Source: DSOS01 sp035286585
GTDB lineage: Bacteria > Chloroflexota > Anaerolineae > Anaerolineales > UBA4823
DNA: 24,469 nt
Assembly (NCBI GenBank): GCA_035286585.1
Contig: DATEDC010000079.1
Span: 1 to 24,469, forward strand
Direction: 5' to 3'
Part shown: positions 5,686-14,031 of the stretch, in pieces
How the letters are laid out: every line of letters begins with the position of its first letter
Position numbering within the stretch: position 1 is the stretch's first letter
The notes under the pieces: generated by a model
Databases searched by the model: none
What the model was told of the DNA's origin: nothing
The model's input: the letters and a program-made list of their open reading frames with translations, nothing else
Position numbers and translations under genes: made by a program

Positions 5686-7167
5686 GTGACGGAGCTGACC
5701 GATCTGTCTTTAGCGCAGGCCGCTCAGGCCCTGAGAGAGGGGGAGATCACCAGCCGCCTGCTGTGCCAGGCGTACCTGGAGCGGATCAGCCGCCTGGACG
5801 CCGGACTGCACGCCTTCCTGGCGGTCGCCTCCGAGAGCGCCCTGGCCCAGGCTGAGGCAGCCGACCGCCGCCTGCAGACCTGGCGAGAAAACCCTCTCGA
5901 ACCCCTGCCGGCTTTGCTGGGCATCCCCGTGGCGGTTAAGGATGTGCTCTGCGTTGCCGGCATGCCCTGCACCTGCGGTTCTCTCATCCTGGAAGGCTTC
6001 TTTCCCCCTTTCCATGCCACCGCGGTCGAACGCCTGCTGGCAGCGGGAGCAGTTATCCTGGGCAAAACCAACACGGACGAGTTCGCCATGGGCTCCTCGA
6101 CGGAGAATTCAGCCTACGGCGTGACCCACAACCCCTGGGACCTCAGCCGCGTGCCGGGAGGCTCGAGCGGCGGGAGCGCCGCGGCGGTGGCGGCGCGCCT
6201 GGCCCTGGTAGCCTTGGGCACCGACACCGGCGGCAGCGTGCGCCAGCCGGCTTCTTTTTGCGGCGTGACCGGCCTCAAACCCACCTATGGGCGGGTTTCG
6301 CGCTACGGGCTGGTTGCCTTTGGCTCCTCCCTGGATGTCGTCGGCGTTTTGGGGCGGGATGCCCGGGATGTGGCCCGCGTTTTCAGCCAGATCGCCGGCT
6401 ATGACCCGCAGGATGCCACCACCGTGGACCTGCCTGTCCCAGAGATAGATCTGCAGGCGGGGGATTTGGCTGGGCTGCGGGTGGGAGTGCCGCAGGAGTA
6501 TTTCATCCCCGGCATGCAGTCCGAGGTGGAAGAGGCGGTGCGGCAGGCGATTGGAGCGCTGGAATCTCTGGGCGCACGAACTGTGCCGGTCTCTCTGCCC
6601 CATACCCGTTATGCGCTGCCCGTTTATTACCTGGTGGCGCCCGCTGAGGCCTCGGCCAACCTGGCGCGCTACGACGGGATTCGCTATGGGCCGCGGGTCC
6701 CCGCCAAAACGCTGGAGGAGGTCTTCCGCCGGACGCGCGGGGAGAAATTCGGAGCGGAAGTCAAACGCCGCATCATGTTGGGCACCTATGCGCTCTCGGC
6801 AGGCTACTACGATGCTTATTATGGGCAGGCGCAGAAAGTTCGCACCCTGATCAAGCAAGATTTTGACCAGGCGTTCGCCCTCGTGGATCTGATCGCCGCG
6901 CCCACAACCCCGACGACCGCGTTTACAATCGGCGAGCACGAGGACGACCCTCTCTCCATGTACCTGGAGGACGTGTTCACTCTGCCGGCTAACCTGGCGG
7001 GCGTGCCCGGCCTGTCGTTTCCGGTCGGCTTCGACCGGCGCGGGCTGCCGGTGGGCATGCAGCTCATGGGAGCGCACTTTCGGGAGGAGCTTCTCTTTCG
7101 AGCGGCGTTCGCCTACCAGCAGGCGACCGATTGGCACACCCGCCTCCCGGAAATTGCCGCGGCCTAG
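5686..7167 (+). CDS. gatA: Asp-tRNA(Asn)/Glu-tRNA(Gln) amidotransferase subunit A
   Basis: A 493-residue amidase-signature protein, the glutaminase subunit of GatCAB; it frees ammonia from Gln for use at the GatB site. The catalytic Ser-cisSer-Lys triad is intact: Lys85 in GIPVAVKDV, Ser160 in PGGSSGGSAAAVAA, and the nucleophile Ser184 in GTDTGGSVRQPA. The intervals match those of characterised GatA proteins. TGLKPTYGRVSRYGLVAFGSSLD and the C-terminal GLSFPVGFDRRGLPVGMQLMG are family hallmarks that separate it from general amidases. The start is GTG, 6 nt after the gatC stop, with little ribosome site of its own, so translation is probably coupled to gatC. gatB is not adjacent; it lies 5.3 kb downstream. 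Confidence 0.97.
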   Translation: MTELTDLSLAQAAQALREGEITSRLLCQAYLERISRLDAGLHAFLAVASESALAQAEAADRRLQTWRENPLEPLPALLGIPVAVKDVLCVAGMPCTCGSLILEGFFPPFHATAVERLLAAGAVILGKTNTDEFAMGSSTENSAYGVTHNPWDLSRVPGGSSGGSAAAVAARLALVALGTDTGGSVRQPASFCGVTGLKPTYGRVSRYGLVAFGSSLDVVGVLGRDARDVARVFSQIAGYDPQDATTVDLPVPEIDLQAGDLAGLRVGVPQEYFIPGMQSEVEEAVRQAIGALESLGARTVPVSLPHTRYALPVYYLVAPAEASANLARYDGIRYGPRVPAKTLEEVFRRTRGEKFGAEVKRRIMLGTYALSAGYYDAYYGQAQKVRTLIKQDFDQAFALVDLIAAPTTPTTAFTIGEHEDDPLSMYLEDVFTLPANLAGVPGLSFPVGFDRRGLPVGMQLMGAHFREELLFRAAFAYQQATDWHTRLPEIAAA

Positions 7168-7169
7168 AC

Positions 7170-7303
7170 GTAGAACAGGTTTCAACCTGTCAAAGTCGTA
7201 GCACAGGTTTTAACCTGTCAAGGTCGTAGCACAGGTTTCAACCTGTCAAAGATGTAGTACAAGTTTCAACCTGTCAAAGATGTAGCACAGGTTTCAACCT
7301 GTC
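7170..7303. repeat. Five-copy 28-bp tandem palindromic repeat
   Basis: Units start at 7170, 7198, 7226, 7254 and 7282. The last is cut after 22 bases. Each contains the near-perfect palindrome ACAGGTTTCAACCTGT preceded by GTAG and followed by CAAAG-type bases. The units differ from each other at only a few positions, for example T for C in the loop of unit 2 and A for G in one arm of unit 4. They are contiguous with no unique spacers, so this is not a CRISPR array. The array fills the space between the gatA stop and the ribosome site (GGAG, 7317-7320) of the next gene. Confidence 0.95.
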
Positions 7304-7327
7304 CAGCGTATTCAATGGAGATTCGGC

Positions 7328-9025
7328 ATGCAGAAATTAATGACTCTGAAAATCGACGAATTTATGCGCTGGGATTGGGCGCAAATTGAGCCTTATTACC
7401 AGGCCCTGGCAGCTCAACCGATTGACGAAGCCAGTGTTGAATCCTGGCTGAAAGACTGGACGCGCCTGAGCAAGTTGCTGCGCGAGACCCACCAGCGGCT
7501 TTGGGTCGCCTCCACCGTGGATACTACCGATTTGCAAGCCAGGCAGCGCTACACCGATTTTCTGGACAACATTTACCCGCAAGCCCAGGCTGCCGAGCAA
7601 AAAATCAAGGAAAAATTACTCGCCAGCGGATTGGAGCCGCCGGGTTTCGAGGTGCCGCTGCGCAACATGCGCCTGGAGGCCGAGCTGTTTTGCGAAGCCA
7701 ATTTACCCTTGTTGAGCGAGGAGCTGAAACTGGCTACCGAGTACGACAAAATCAGCGGCGCACAAACGGTCCAATGGCAGGGTAAGGAGGTTACCCTTCT
7801 CCAGCTCCACCCTGTATATCTGGACCCGGATCGCAGCCTGCGCGAGCGGGCCTGGAGGCTGGCTTCCGCCCGCCAGTTGGCCGACCGGCAGGCGATCAAC
7901 GACCTGTGGGTGAAGCTGCTGGCGATTCGCAGGCAGTTGGCTGCCAATGCAAACCTCCCGGATTATCGCGCCTACCGCTGGCGCCAGCTTTTGCGCTTCG
8001 ATTACACCCCGCAGGACTGCAAGCAATTCCACCGCGCGATTGAAGCCGTGGTCATCCCGGCTGCCAGGCGGCTGTATGAGAGGCGCCGCCGGCTGTTAGC
8101 GGTGGGTGCGCTGCGACCCTGGGATGTTCACGTGGATGTGCGCGGTCGGCCTCCCCTCAAGCCTTTTTCTACCATCGCCGAGCTGGAAGAAAAAACGAGC
8201 GCGATTTTCGAGGGCGTAGACCCCGCGCTGGGAGATTATTTCGAGATCATGCGCCGGGAGGGGCTGCTGGACCTGGATAACCGCAAGGGCAAGGCGCCGG
8301 GCGGCTACTGCACGGACTTCCCCGCCTCCAGTCGTCCCTTCATCTTCTGCAATTCGGTCGGCGTGCACGATGATGTCCAGACCTTGCTCCACGAGGGCGG
8401 GCATGCCTTTCACGTATTCGAGAGCAGCCGACTGCCTTATTTCCAGCAGATGCATGTGCCGCTGGAATTTGCCGAGGTGGCCTCGATGGGCATGGAGTTC
8501 TTAGCCAGCCCCTACCTCAGCGCCGAACAAGGCGGTTTTTACACCCCCGCTGAGACCGCCCAGGCCCGGGTGGATCTCCTGGAGGGTTACCTGCTTTTCT
8601 GGCCCTACATGGCGGTGGTGGATGCATTTCAGCACTGGGTGTATGAAGAAGCCGAGGCAGCCAGCGATCCCGCCAACTGCGATGCGCAATGGGTCGAGCT
8701 GTGGGAGCGCTTCATGACCGGCGTGGACTGGAGCGGTCTGGAGCAGGAGAAAATGACCGGCTGGCAGCGTAAGCTGCACATCCACGAAGATCCTTTTTAT
8801 TACGTCGAATACGGGCTGGCCCTTTTGGGCGCGGCGCAGGTCTGGCGCAACGCCCTGAAAGACCAGCGGGTGGCAACAGCCGCCTACCGCCGGGCGTTGG
8901 CGTTGGGGGGCACAGCCACGTTACCGCAGTTATACGCCGCGGCCGGGGCCAGGTTCGCCTTTGACGCCAGCACCCTGGGTGAAGTTGTAGATCTGATGGA
9001 ACGGACCATCAGTGAATTGGAGTAA
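7328..9025 (+). CDS. M3 family zinc oligopeptidase (oligoendopeptidase F-like)
   Basis: A 565-residue thimet/oligoendopeptidase-type metallopeptidase that should cleave short peptides in the cytoplasm; no signal peptide is seen. The zinc motif is HEGGH at residues 355-359 in LLHEGGHAFHVFE, with Glu356 as catalytic base and the third ligand probably Glu383 in LEFAEVASMGMEF. Residues 1-190 are helical, as in the M3 lid domain. Near the C-terminus HEDPFYYVEYGLALLGAAQVW carries the conserved substrate-side His/Tyr residues of the family. Length fits the shorter bacterial M3 group rather than thimet oligopeptidase proper. GGAG lies 7 nt before the ATG. It is probably transcribed with or after gatCA, through the tandem repeat. 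The symbol pepF would be plausible but subgroup is not certain. Confidence 0.93.
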   Translation: MQKLMTLKIDEFMRWDWAQIEPYYQALAAQPIDEASVESWLKDWTRLSKLLRETHQRLWVASTVDTTDLQARQRYTDFLDNIYPQAQAAEQKIKEKLLASGLEPPGFEVPLRNMRLEAELFCEANLPLLSEELKLATEYDKISGAQTVQWQGKEVTLLQLHPVYLDPDRSLRERAWRLASARQLADRQAINDLWVKLLAIRRQLAANANLPDYRAYRWRQLLRFDYTPQDCKQFHRAIEAVVIPAARRLYERRRRLLAVGALRPWDVHVDVRGRPPLKPFSTIAELEEKTSAIFEGVDPALGDYFEIMRREGLLDLDNRKGKAPGGYCTDFPASSRPFIFCNSVGVHDDVQTLLHEGGHAFHVFESSRLPYFQQMHVPLEFAEVASMGMEFLASPYLSAEQGGFYTPAETAQARVDLLEGYLLFWPYMAVVDAFQHWVYEEAEAASDPANCDAQWVELWERFMTGVDWSGLEQEKMTGWQRKLHIHEDPFYYVEYGLALLGAAQVWRNALKDQRVATAAYRRALALGGTATLPQLYAAAGARFAFDASTLGEVVDLMERTISELE

Positions 9026-9059
9026 TCGCTCGGATTGAGAACCGCCAATTGGGCATCGT

Positions 9060-9083
9060 CCTGACTCAGGGTGTGCAGTCAGG
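9060..9083 (+). promoter_or_regulatory. Small stem-loop before the aldo/keto reductase
   Basis: CCTGACT (9060-9066) and AGTCAGG (9077-9083) form a 7-bp stem with a 10-nt loop in the 93-nt gap between the M3 peptidase and the aldo/keto reductase. No T-tract follows, so it is not a classical terminator. Function unknown. Confidence 0.35.
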
Positions 9084-9118
9084 GAGTGGAGCAGCAAGCG
9101 TCAGGATGGAGAGAAACC

Positions 9119-10099
9119 ATGCAGTATATCAACCTGGGTCGGACGGGTCTGAAAGTCTCGAGGCTCTGTTTGGGCGCCATGACGTATGGTTCGTCCAGGT
9201 GGCGCCCCTGGGTATTGGATGAGCAGGAGAGCCGCCCTTTCATCCAGCGCGCCCTGGAGCTGGGGGTCAATTTTTTCGATACGGCGGATATGTACTCACG
9301 CGGGGTCAGTGAGCAGGTGCTGGGGCGAGCGCTGCATGATTTCACCCGCCGGGAAGAGGTGGTGATTGCCACGAAAGTGTACTTTCCCATGGGGGAGAGC
9401 CCCAACCAACGCGGCTTATCGCGCCTCCATATCTTGAGAGCTGTGGAAGACTCGTTAAAGCGCCTGGTTACGGACTACATTGACCTGTATCAAATCCACC
9501 GTTGGGATGCAACCACGCCGATTGAAGAAACCCTGGAGGCTTTGCATGACCTGGTGAAATCGGGCAAGGTTCGCTATATAGGCGCTTCGAGCATGTACGC
9601 CTGGCAGTTTGCCAGGAGCTTGTGCCTGGCTGACCTGCGTGGCTGGACGCGCTTTGTGTCCATGCAGAATCATTACAACCTGGTGTACAGGGAAGAGGAG
9701 CGCGAAATGCTGCCTTTGTGCCGTGCAGAAGGGGTGGGTGTTATCCCCTGGAGCCCGCTGGCGCGTGGTTTCCTGACCGGCAACCGGCAGACCAGCGATT
9801 ATGGCCCGACGGTGCGCGCTAAGACCGATGACTTTGCCCAGAGCATGTATTTTCAGGATGCGGATTTTGAGGTGGTCGCGCGCGTCGTTGAGCTGGCAAA
9901 ACAGCGTTACGCCAGTCCGGCTCAAATTGCGTTGGCCTGGCTGCTGCACCAGGAGGGCGTCACCGCGCCGATTATCGGCGCCAGTAAGATGGGCCATTTG
10001 GAGGAGGCGGTCGGGGCGCTGGATATTCAGCTTTCAATGGAAGATCGCCGCTTCCTGGAAGAGCCATATCGACCGCATCCAGTCTTAGGGCACAGCTAA
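9119..10099 (+). CDS. Aldo/keto reductase
   Basis: A 326-residue NAD(P)H-dependent oxidoreductase of the AKR superfamily with a (beta/alpha)8 barrel. It opens MQYINLGRTGLKVSRLCLG, typical of the AKR11/12-like bacterial group. The catalytic tetrad is present: Asp54 and Tyr59 in FDTADMYSRG, Lys86 in VVIATKV and His127 in LYQIHRWD. Cofactor-side motifs include GASSMYAWQ, IPWSPLARGFLTG, and GASKMGHLEEAVGAL near the C-terminus. GGAGAG lies 8 nt before the ATG at 9119, which was chosen over an earlier in-frame GTG at 9071 because the extension has no family match and overlaps a stem-loop. Substrate cannot be predicted; these enzymes reduce a wide range of aldehydes and ketones. Confidence 0.93.
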   Translation: MQYINLGRTGLKVSRLCLGAMTYGSSRWRPWVLDEQESRPFIQRALELGVNFFDTADMYSRGVSEQVLGRALHDFTRREEVVIATKVYFPMGESPNQRGLSRLHILRAVEDSLKRLVTDYIDLYQIHRWDATTPIEETLEALHDLVKSGKVRYIGASSMYAWQFARSLCLADLRGWTRFVSMQNHYNLVYREEEREMLPLCRAEGVGVIPWSPLARGFLTGNRQTSDYGPTVRAKTDDFAQSMYFQDADFEVVARVVELAKQRYASPAQIALAWLLHQEGVTAPIIGASKMGHLEEAVGALDIQLSMEDRRFLEEPYRPHPVLGHS

Positions 10100-10109
10100 G
10101 CGGCGCGGG

Positions 10110-10115
10110 TATAAT
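10110..10115 (+). promoter_or_regulatory. -10 element before the nucleotidyltransferase gene
   Basis: A consensus TATAAT, 22 nt before the ATG at 10138, with AGGAAGGA between them as ribosome site. No good -35 hexamer is seen 16-18 nt upstream, where the sequence is the 3' end of the aldo/keto reductase. Confidence 0.45.
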
Positions 10116-10137
10116 TACATTCAGGAAGGAAATATCC

Positions 10138-11136
10138 ATGAAAGTTGTCATCCCCATGGCAGGTCTGGGCACTCGCCTGCGTCCACACACCTGGAGCAAG
10201 CCCAAGCAGCTTATCAGCGTAGCCGGCAAAGCGGTGCTCGATCACGTCTTGGATACGCTTTCGTCTTTGCCAGACCCAGCCAACATCGAGCTGATCAACA
10301 TTGTGGGTCATTTTGGCGATCAAATCGAGGCTTATCTCGGCGAGCGCTACCCGCATATCAAAGCGCGTTACGTGCTTCAAGAGGACCCTCGCGGCCAGTC
10401 GCACGCCATCTACCTGGCGCGCGAGCATCTCAGCGGTCCCATGCTGATGGTCTTTGCCGACACGCTGATCGAAACCGACCTGTCTTTCCTGGCAGACGAG
10501 CCGGCGGAAGCGGTCGCCTGGGTGAAGCCGGTCCCGGACCCGCGCCGGTTTGGAGTTGCTGTGTTGGATAAGAATGGCTGGGTCACGCGCCTGATCGAAA
10601 AACCTGCGGAGATGGGCAACAACCTGGCGGTGGTAGGTTTTTATTATTTTCAGGGCGCCGAAGACCTGCTCTCGGCGATTGAGGAGCAGATGAGGCGGGG
10701 CCTGAAGCTCAAAGATGAATTCTTCCTGGCGGATGCGATCAATATCATGCTGGAGCGCGGCCTCAAAATGCGCATCGAGAAAGTGGATGTCTGGCTGGAC
10801 GCCGGCACGTCGGAAGCATTGTTAGAAACCAACCGCTACCTGCTGGATAACGGGCGCAGCAACATTAAAAGCGCCACCGAAACAGCGGGTCTGGTGGTGA
10901 TCCCCCCGGTATTTATCCACCCGACGGCTGAGGTGGTGAATTCGGTCATCGGCCCCCACGTTTCGGTGGGAGCCGGGTGCCGTGTCGAAAGCAGCATCCT
11001 GCGGGATACGATCCTGGAGGACGAGGCGCAGGTGAAGGATGTCATCCTGGAAGGCTCGTTGATCGGGCGCCAGGCGCAGATCAGCCGGCGCGCCGGGGTC
11101 ATCAACGCCGGGGACCAGACCGTGGTCATGTTGTAG
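10138..11136 (+). CDS. Sugar-1-phosphate nucleotidyltransferase with C-terminal left-handed beta-helix
   Basis: A 332-residue NDP-sugar pyrophosphorylase, most like the long glucose-1-phosphate thymidylyl-/uridylyltransferase group. The catalytic domain (1-about 240) has the signature GLGTRLRPHTWSKPKQL (9-25), with Lys23 as the phosphate-contacting lysine. QEDPRGQSHA (81-90), Asp108 in MVFADTLIE for metal binding, LIEKPAEMGNN for the sugar, and VWLDAGTSEALLETN follow. From about residue 250 there are hexapeptide-type repeats (VVIPPVFIHPTAEV, SVIGPHVSVGAGC, SILRDTILEDEAQV), a short beta-helix ending the protein. Products would feed cell-surface polysaccharide or glycan synthesis. Which nucleotide or sugar is used is undetermined. 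A clear AGGAAGGA ribosome site supports the start. Confidence 0.92.
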   Translation: MKVVIPMAGLGTRLRPHTWSKPKQLISVAGKAVLDHVLDTLSSLPDPANIELINIVGHFGDQIEAYLGERYPHIKARYVLQEDPRGQSHAIYLAREHLSGPMLMVFADTLIETDLSFLADEPAEAVAWVKPVPDPRRFGVAVLDKNGWVTRLIEKPAEMGNNLAVVGFYYFQGAEDLLSAIEEQMRRGLKLKDEFFLADAINIMLERGLKMRIEKVDVWLDAGTSEALLETNRYLLDNGRSNIKSATETAGLVVIPPVFIHPTAEVVNSVIGPHVSVGAGCRVESSILRDTILEDEAQVKDVILEGSLIGRQAQISRRAGVINAGDQTVVML

Positions 11137-11145
11137 CTGCATTAT

Positions 11146-11179
11146 GCCGGTTGAATAGCTCTGGCTTTCAGCCACCGGC
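11146..11179 (+). promoter_or_regulatory. Stem-loop between nucleotidyltransferase and aminotransferase genes
   Basis: GCCGGT (11146-11151) pairs with ACCGGC (11174-11179), and inside it TGGCT and AGCCA form a second stem with a 3-nt loop. There is no T-tract. It may be a 3'-end structure of the upstream transcript. Confidence 0.35.
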
Positions 11180-11214
11180 CGGGCGGAGAAGGAGCACAGC
11201 GGATAAGGTGAGGG

Positions 11215-11220
11215 TAATAT
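11215..11220 (+). promoter_or_regulatory. -10-like element before the class I aminotransferase
   Basis: TAATAT, 20 nt before the GTG start at 11241. Initiation near 11227 would place the ribosome site AGAAGGAG (11228-11235) at the very 5' end of the message. The -35 region is weak. Confidence 0.35.
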
Positions 11221-11240
11221 ATGACCAAGAAGGAGCCGAT

Positions 11241-12416
11241 GTGAGCACAGATGTGACTACCGAGTACCTTTCCAGGCGTGTTGTGGGTCTGAAGCCATCC
11301 GGCATTCGCAAGTTTTTCGATATCGTCGCCACCATGCAGGATGTGATCTCCCTGGGCATCGGCGAGCCTGACTTTGCGACCCCGGAGCCAATCCTCAAGG
11401 CGGGCATCCGCTCCCTGGAGGCAGGCGAAACCCATTACACCTCCAACGCCGGCACTTTTGAGCTGCGCCAGGCTTTAGCGGCTCACCTCAACCGCCTATA
11501 TGCAGTCAGCTACGATCCATTGCGAGAGATGGTCATCACGGTGGGGGTCTCCGAAGCGCTCTACCTGGCGATGACTGCGCTGCTCGACCCGGGCGAGGAG
11601 GTGATCATCCCCACCCCGTGTTTTGTCGCCTACCAGGCCGAGGTGATCCTGGCGGGCGGCGCGCCGGTGGAGATCCCCACCCGGGCGGAGGACGGCTTTC
11701 AACTGCGCCCTGAGGCGCTGGAGGCGGCCATTACGCCGCGCACCAAGCTGATCCTGCTAGGCTATCCCAACAACCCCACCGGTGCGGTGGCGACTCGCCA
11801 GGCGCTGCTGGAAGTGGCCCGCCTGGCGGAGAAATACAATCTGCTGGTGGTTTCCGATGAGCTGTATGACCAGCTCGTCTACGGCGTCCCGCACGTGTGC
11901 TTCGCCTCCCTGCCGGGGATGAAGAAGCGCACCGTTCTGCTGGGCGGTTTCTCCAAGAATTACGCCATGACCGGCTGGCGGATCGGTTTTGCCGCCGCGC
12001 CGGCGGACATCCTGCGCGGCCTGCTGCGGGTGCACCAGTACACCATCATGTCCGCTCCGACCACCGCCCAGACGGCTGCCCTGGAGGCGATTGAGAACGG
12101 CGCTCCGCACGTTGAAGAGATGCGGGTCGAGTATAACCGGCGGCGCGAGCTCATCGTCTCTGGCCTGAACGAGCTGGGGCTGGCGACGGTCGAGCCCCAC
12201 GGCGCATTTTACGCCTTCCCCAGCATCGCTGCCAGCGGGATGGATGAGGAGACCTTCGCGCAGAAGCTGCTGGACGAGGAGCGCGTGGCGGTCGTTCCCG
12301 GCTCAGCCTTCGGCCCGGGGGGAGAAGGCTACGTGCGCTGCTCCTATGCTACGGCGTACGAGAAGATCGAAGAGGCGCTCAACCGCATCCGGCGCTTTAT
12401 GACCCGCTATGGCTGA
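11241..12416 (+). CDS. Class I/II PLP aminotransferase (aspartate-aminotransferase-like)
   Basis: A 391-residue fold-type I aminotransferase of the I-gamma-like group that includes archaeal and bacterial PatA/aspartate aminotransferases. PLP-site residues are all visible: ISLGIGEPDFATP (36-48), Asn178 in GYPNNPTGAV, Asp206 and Tyr209 in VVSDELYDQL, Schiff-base Lys239 in GGFSKNYAMTGWRIGF, and Arg366 in GYVRCSYA for the substrate carboxylate. The GTG at 11241 was chosen because AGAAGGAG precedes it by 5 nt and translation from there gives the normal family N-terminus. The open frame extends about 88 codons further upstream, but that part lies inside the nucleotidyltransferase gene and has no family match. 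The amino-acid specificity is unresolved; Asp, Ala and aromatic amino acids are all possible. Confidence 0.93.
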   Translation: MSTDVTTEYLSRRVVGLKPSGIRKFFDIVATMQDVISLGIGEPDFATPEPILKAGIRSLEAGETHYTSNAGTFELRQALAAHLNRLYAVSYDPLREMVITVGVSEALYLAMTALLDPGEEVIIPTPCFVAYQAEVILAGGAPVEIPTRAEDGFQLRPEALEAAITPRTKLILLGYPNNPTGAVATRQALLEVARLAEKYNLLVVSDELYDQLVYGVPHVCFASLPGMKKRTVLLGGFSKNYAMTGWRIGFAAAPADILRGLLRVHQYTIMSAPTTAQTAALEAIENGAPHVEEMRVEYNRRRELIVSGLNELGLATVEPHGAFYAFPSIAASGMDEETFAQKLLDEERVAVVPGSAFGPGGEGYVRCSYATAYEKIEEALNRIRRFMTRYG

Positions 12417-12425
12417 AGCTGGCCG

Positions 12426-12457
12426 GGAGGCGAGCGCTTAGAAGAACGCCTCCTTTT
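12426..12457 (+). terminator. Probable weak intrinsic terminator after the aminotransferase
   Basis: GGAGGCG (12426-12432) and CGCCTCC (12447-12453) form a perfect 7-bp stem with a 14-nt loop, followed at once by TTTT. It separates the aminotransferase from gatB. The loop is large and the T-run short, so read-through is likely. Confidence 0.5.
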
Positions 12458-12483
12458 CCAGGTAGAGGAGCAGACTCCCCACG

Positions 12484-13947
12484 ATGCTTGATTTTCAGGC
12501 GGTTATCGGCGTAGAGGTGCACGCCGAGCTGGAAACCCAGTCGAAGATGTTTTGCGCCTGCCCGGTGGTCGATGTGACCCGCGCCGAGCCAAATACGGCG
12601 GTGTGCCCGGTGTGCGCCGGGATGCCCGGGGTTCTGCCGGTGGTCAACCGGCGGGCGGTCGAGTATGGGCTGCGCGTCGCCCTGGCGCTCGAGTGCGAGA
12701 TCGCCCCAGTCAGCATTTTTGCACGCAAGAATTATTTTTATCCCGATCTGCCGAAAGGCTACCAGATCTCCCAATACGAATACCCGCTTGCCCGCCATGG
12801 CCGGCTGCTGATCCTCACCTCCAAGGGTGAACAGGCGGTCGGTATCCGCCGCGTGCACCTGGAGGAGGATACCGGCAAGCTGACCCATATCAGCCGGGAG
12901 GGGCAGAGCTACTCGCTGGTCGATCTGAACCGGGCCGGGGTTCCCCTGCTGGAGATCGTCAGCGAGCCAGACCTGCATTCTGCGGAGGAGGTGCGCTCTT
13001 ATGCGGCTGCCCTGCGCAGCCTGCTGCGCTACCTGGGGGTGAACTCGGGTGATATGCAGAAAGGCATCCTGCGCATCGAGCCTAACATCTCGGTCAGGCC
13101 GGACGGGAGCCGGGAATACGGCACGCGGGTGGAAATCAAGAATCTGAACAGCTTTCGCGCCCTGGAGCGCTCGGTGGAGTACGAAATCCAGCGCCAAATC
13201 GAAGCCCAGCAGAAAGGCCAGCTCATCCGCCAGGAGACGCTGGGGTGGGATGAAGAGCGCGGCGTCACGTTCGCCCAGCGGGTGAAAGAGGGGGAAGATG
13301 ACTACCGCTACTTTGTGGAGCCGGACCTGCCGCCGCTGACCATCGAACCCGCCTGGATCGAGCAGATTCGCCAGGGCCTGCCCGAGCTGCCCTTCGCCAG
13401 ATACCGGCGCTTCCAGGGGCAGTATGGCCTGGGTCCGTACGATGCGCAGGTGCTGACGGCTGAGAAAGAAGTCGCCGATTACTACGAGGCAACTGCGGCG
13501 GCGGCTGATGGGGTTTCTCCCAAAATAGTGGCAAACTGGATCAGCGGGGAGCTTTTCAGCCTGTTGAACCAGGCCGGGCAGGATATCACCGCCGTGCAGG
13601 TCAGCCCGCAGTCCCTCGCCGGGCTGATCCAGATGGTGAGGCGAGGGGAAATCAACCAGAACAGCGCCAGGCTGGTTCTGGAGGAAATGTTCTCCAGCGG
13701 AAAGCCGGCTGAGGAGATTGTGAGGCGGCGCGATCTCGCCCAGATCTCGGACCGCGAGCATATCTCCGGGCTGGTGTCTCAGGTGCTGAGGGATAACCCT
13801 GCCCAGGTTGAAGCCTATCTGGGCGGCAAGGAGCCCATCCTGAAATGGCTGTTCGGCAAGGTGATGCAAGCTGCCTATGGGCGGGCCAATCCCCAGGTGA
13901 TCCAACAAGAGCTGGAGCGGCAGCTTGCCGCCCGCAAGGGCGGGTAA
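12484..13947 (+). CDS. gatB: Asp-tRNA(Asn)/Glu-tRNA(Gln) amidotransferase subunit B
   Basis: A 487-residue GatB, the subunit that binds misacylated tRNA, activates its side chain with ATP and receives ammonia from GatA. It starts with FQAVIGVEVHAELETQSKMFC. A four-cysteine zinc site is present (Cys24, Cys26, Cys41, Cys44, in MFCACP and VCPVCAGMPG). KNYFYPDLPKGYQISQYE, LEEDTGKLTH, DLNRAGVPLLEIVSEPD and VEIKNLNSFRALERS are core family motifs. The helical linker and YqeY-like tail domain occupy roughly residues 300-487, ending in a normal C-terminus. GAGGAG precedes the ATG by about 14 nt, slightly far. It stands alone here, apart from gatCA. Confidence 0.97.
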   Translation: MLDFQAVIGVEVHAELETQSKMFCACPVVDVTRAEPNTAVCPVCAGMPGVLPVVNRRAVEYGLRVALALECEIAPVSIFARKNYFYPDLPKGYQISQYEYPLARHGRLLILTSKGEQAVGIRRVHLEEDTGKLTHISREGQSYSLVDLNRAGVPLLEIVSEPDLHSAEEVRSYAAALRSLLRYLGVNSGDMQKGILRIEPNISVRPDGSREYGTRVEIKNLNSFRALERSVEYEIQRQIEAQQKGQLIRQETLGWDEERGVTFAQRVKEGEDDYRYFVEPDLPPLTIEPAWIEQIRQGLPELPFARYRRFQGQYGLGPYDAQVLTAEKEVADYYEATAAAADGVSPKIVANWISGELFSLLNQAGQDITAVQVSPQSLAGLIQMVRRGEINQNSARLVLEEMFSSGKPAEEIVRRRDLAQISDREHISGLVSQVLRDNPAQVEAYLGGKEPILKWLFGKVMQAAYGRANPQVIQQELERQLAARKGG

Positions 13948-14009
13948 CGAATCACTATGCCTGGGGGTGGCATTTGTCACTTGACGCGGGGCAAGGGTGT
14001 TGTTAAGGT

Positions 14010-14015
14010 TATATT
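14010..14015 (+). promoter_or_regulatory. -10-like element before the glutamate dehydrogenase gene
   Basis: TATATT, 16 nt before the ATG at 14032, with CAGGAG between them as ribosome site. A TTGACG occurs at 13981-13986, but the 23-nt spacing is too long for a standard pair, so this assignment is tentative. Confidence 0.35.
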
Positions 14016-14031
14016 CAGGAGATTAGCTCTT

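Noticed and set aside
6109..7185. A 358-codon frame antisense to gatA
   Set aside because: Codon-bias shadow of a GC-rich gene; low-complexity His/Arg/Gly composition and no ribosome site.
7170..7303. CRISPR array
   Set aside because: The 28-bp units follow one another with no unique spacers, and there are no cas genes in the window.
10977..11240. An 88-codon N-terminal extension of the class I aminotransferase
   Set aside because: It lies mostly inside the nucleotidyltransferase gene in another frame and has no similarity to the aminotransferase family; GTG at 11241 has a good ribosome site.
11221..11244. A seven-codon leader ORF ending in an overlap with the aminotransferase start
   Set aside because: The ATG directly abuts the likely -10 box, so it would lie upstream of the transcript start; there is also no ribosome site for it.
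12397..13980. A 527-codon frame antisense to gatB
   Set aside because: GC-rich antisense shadow with no family motif; gatB on the plus strand is unmistakable over the whole length.
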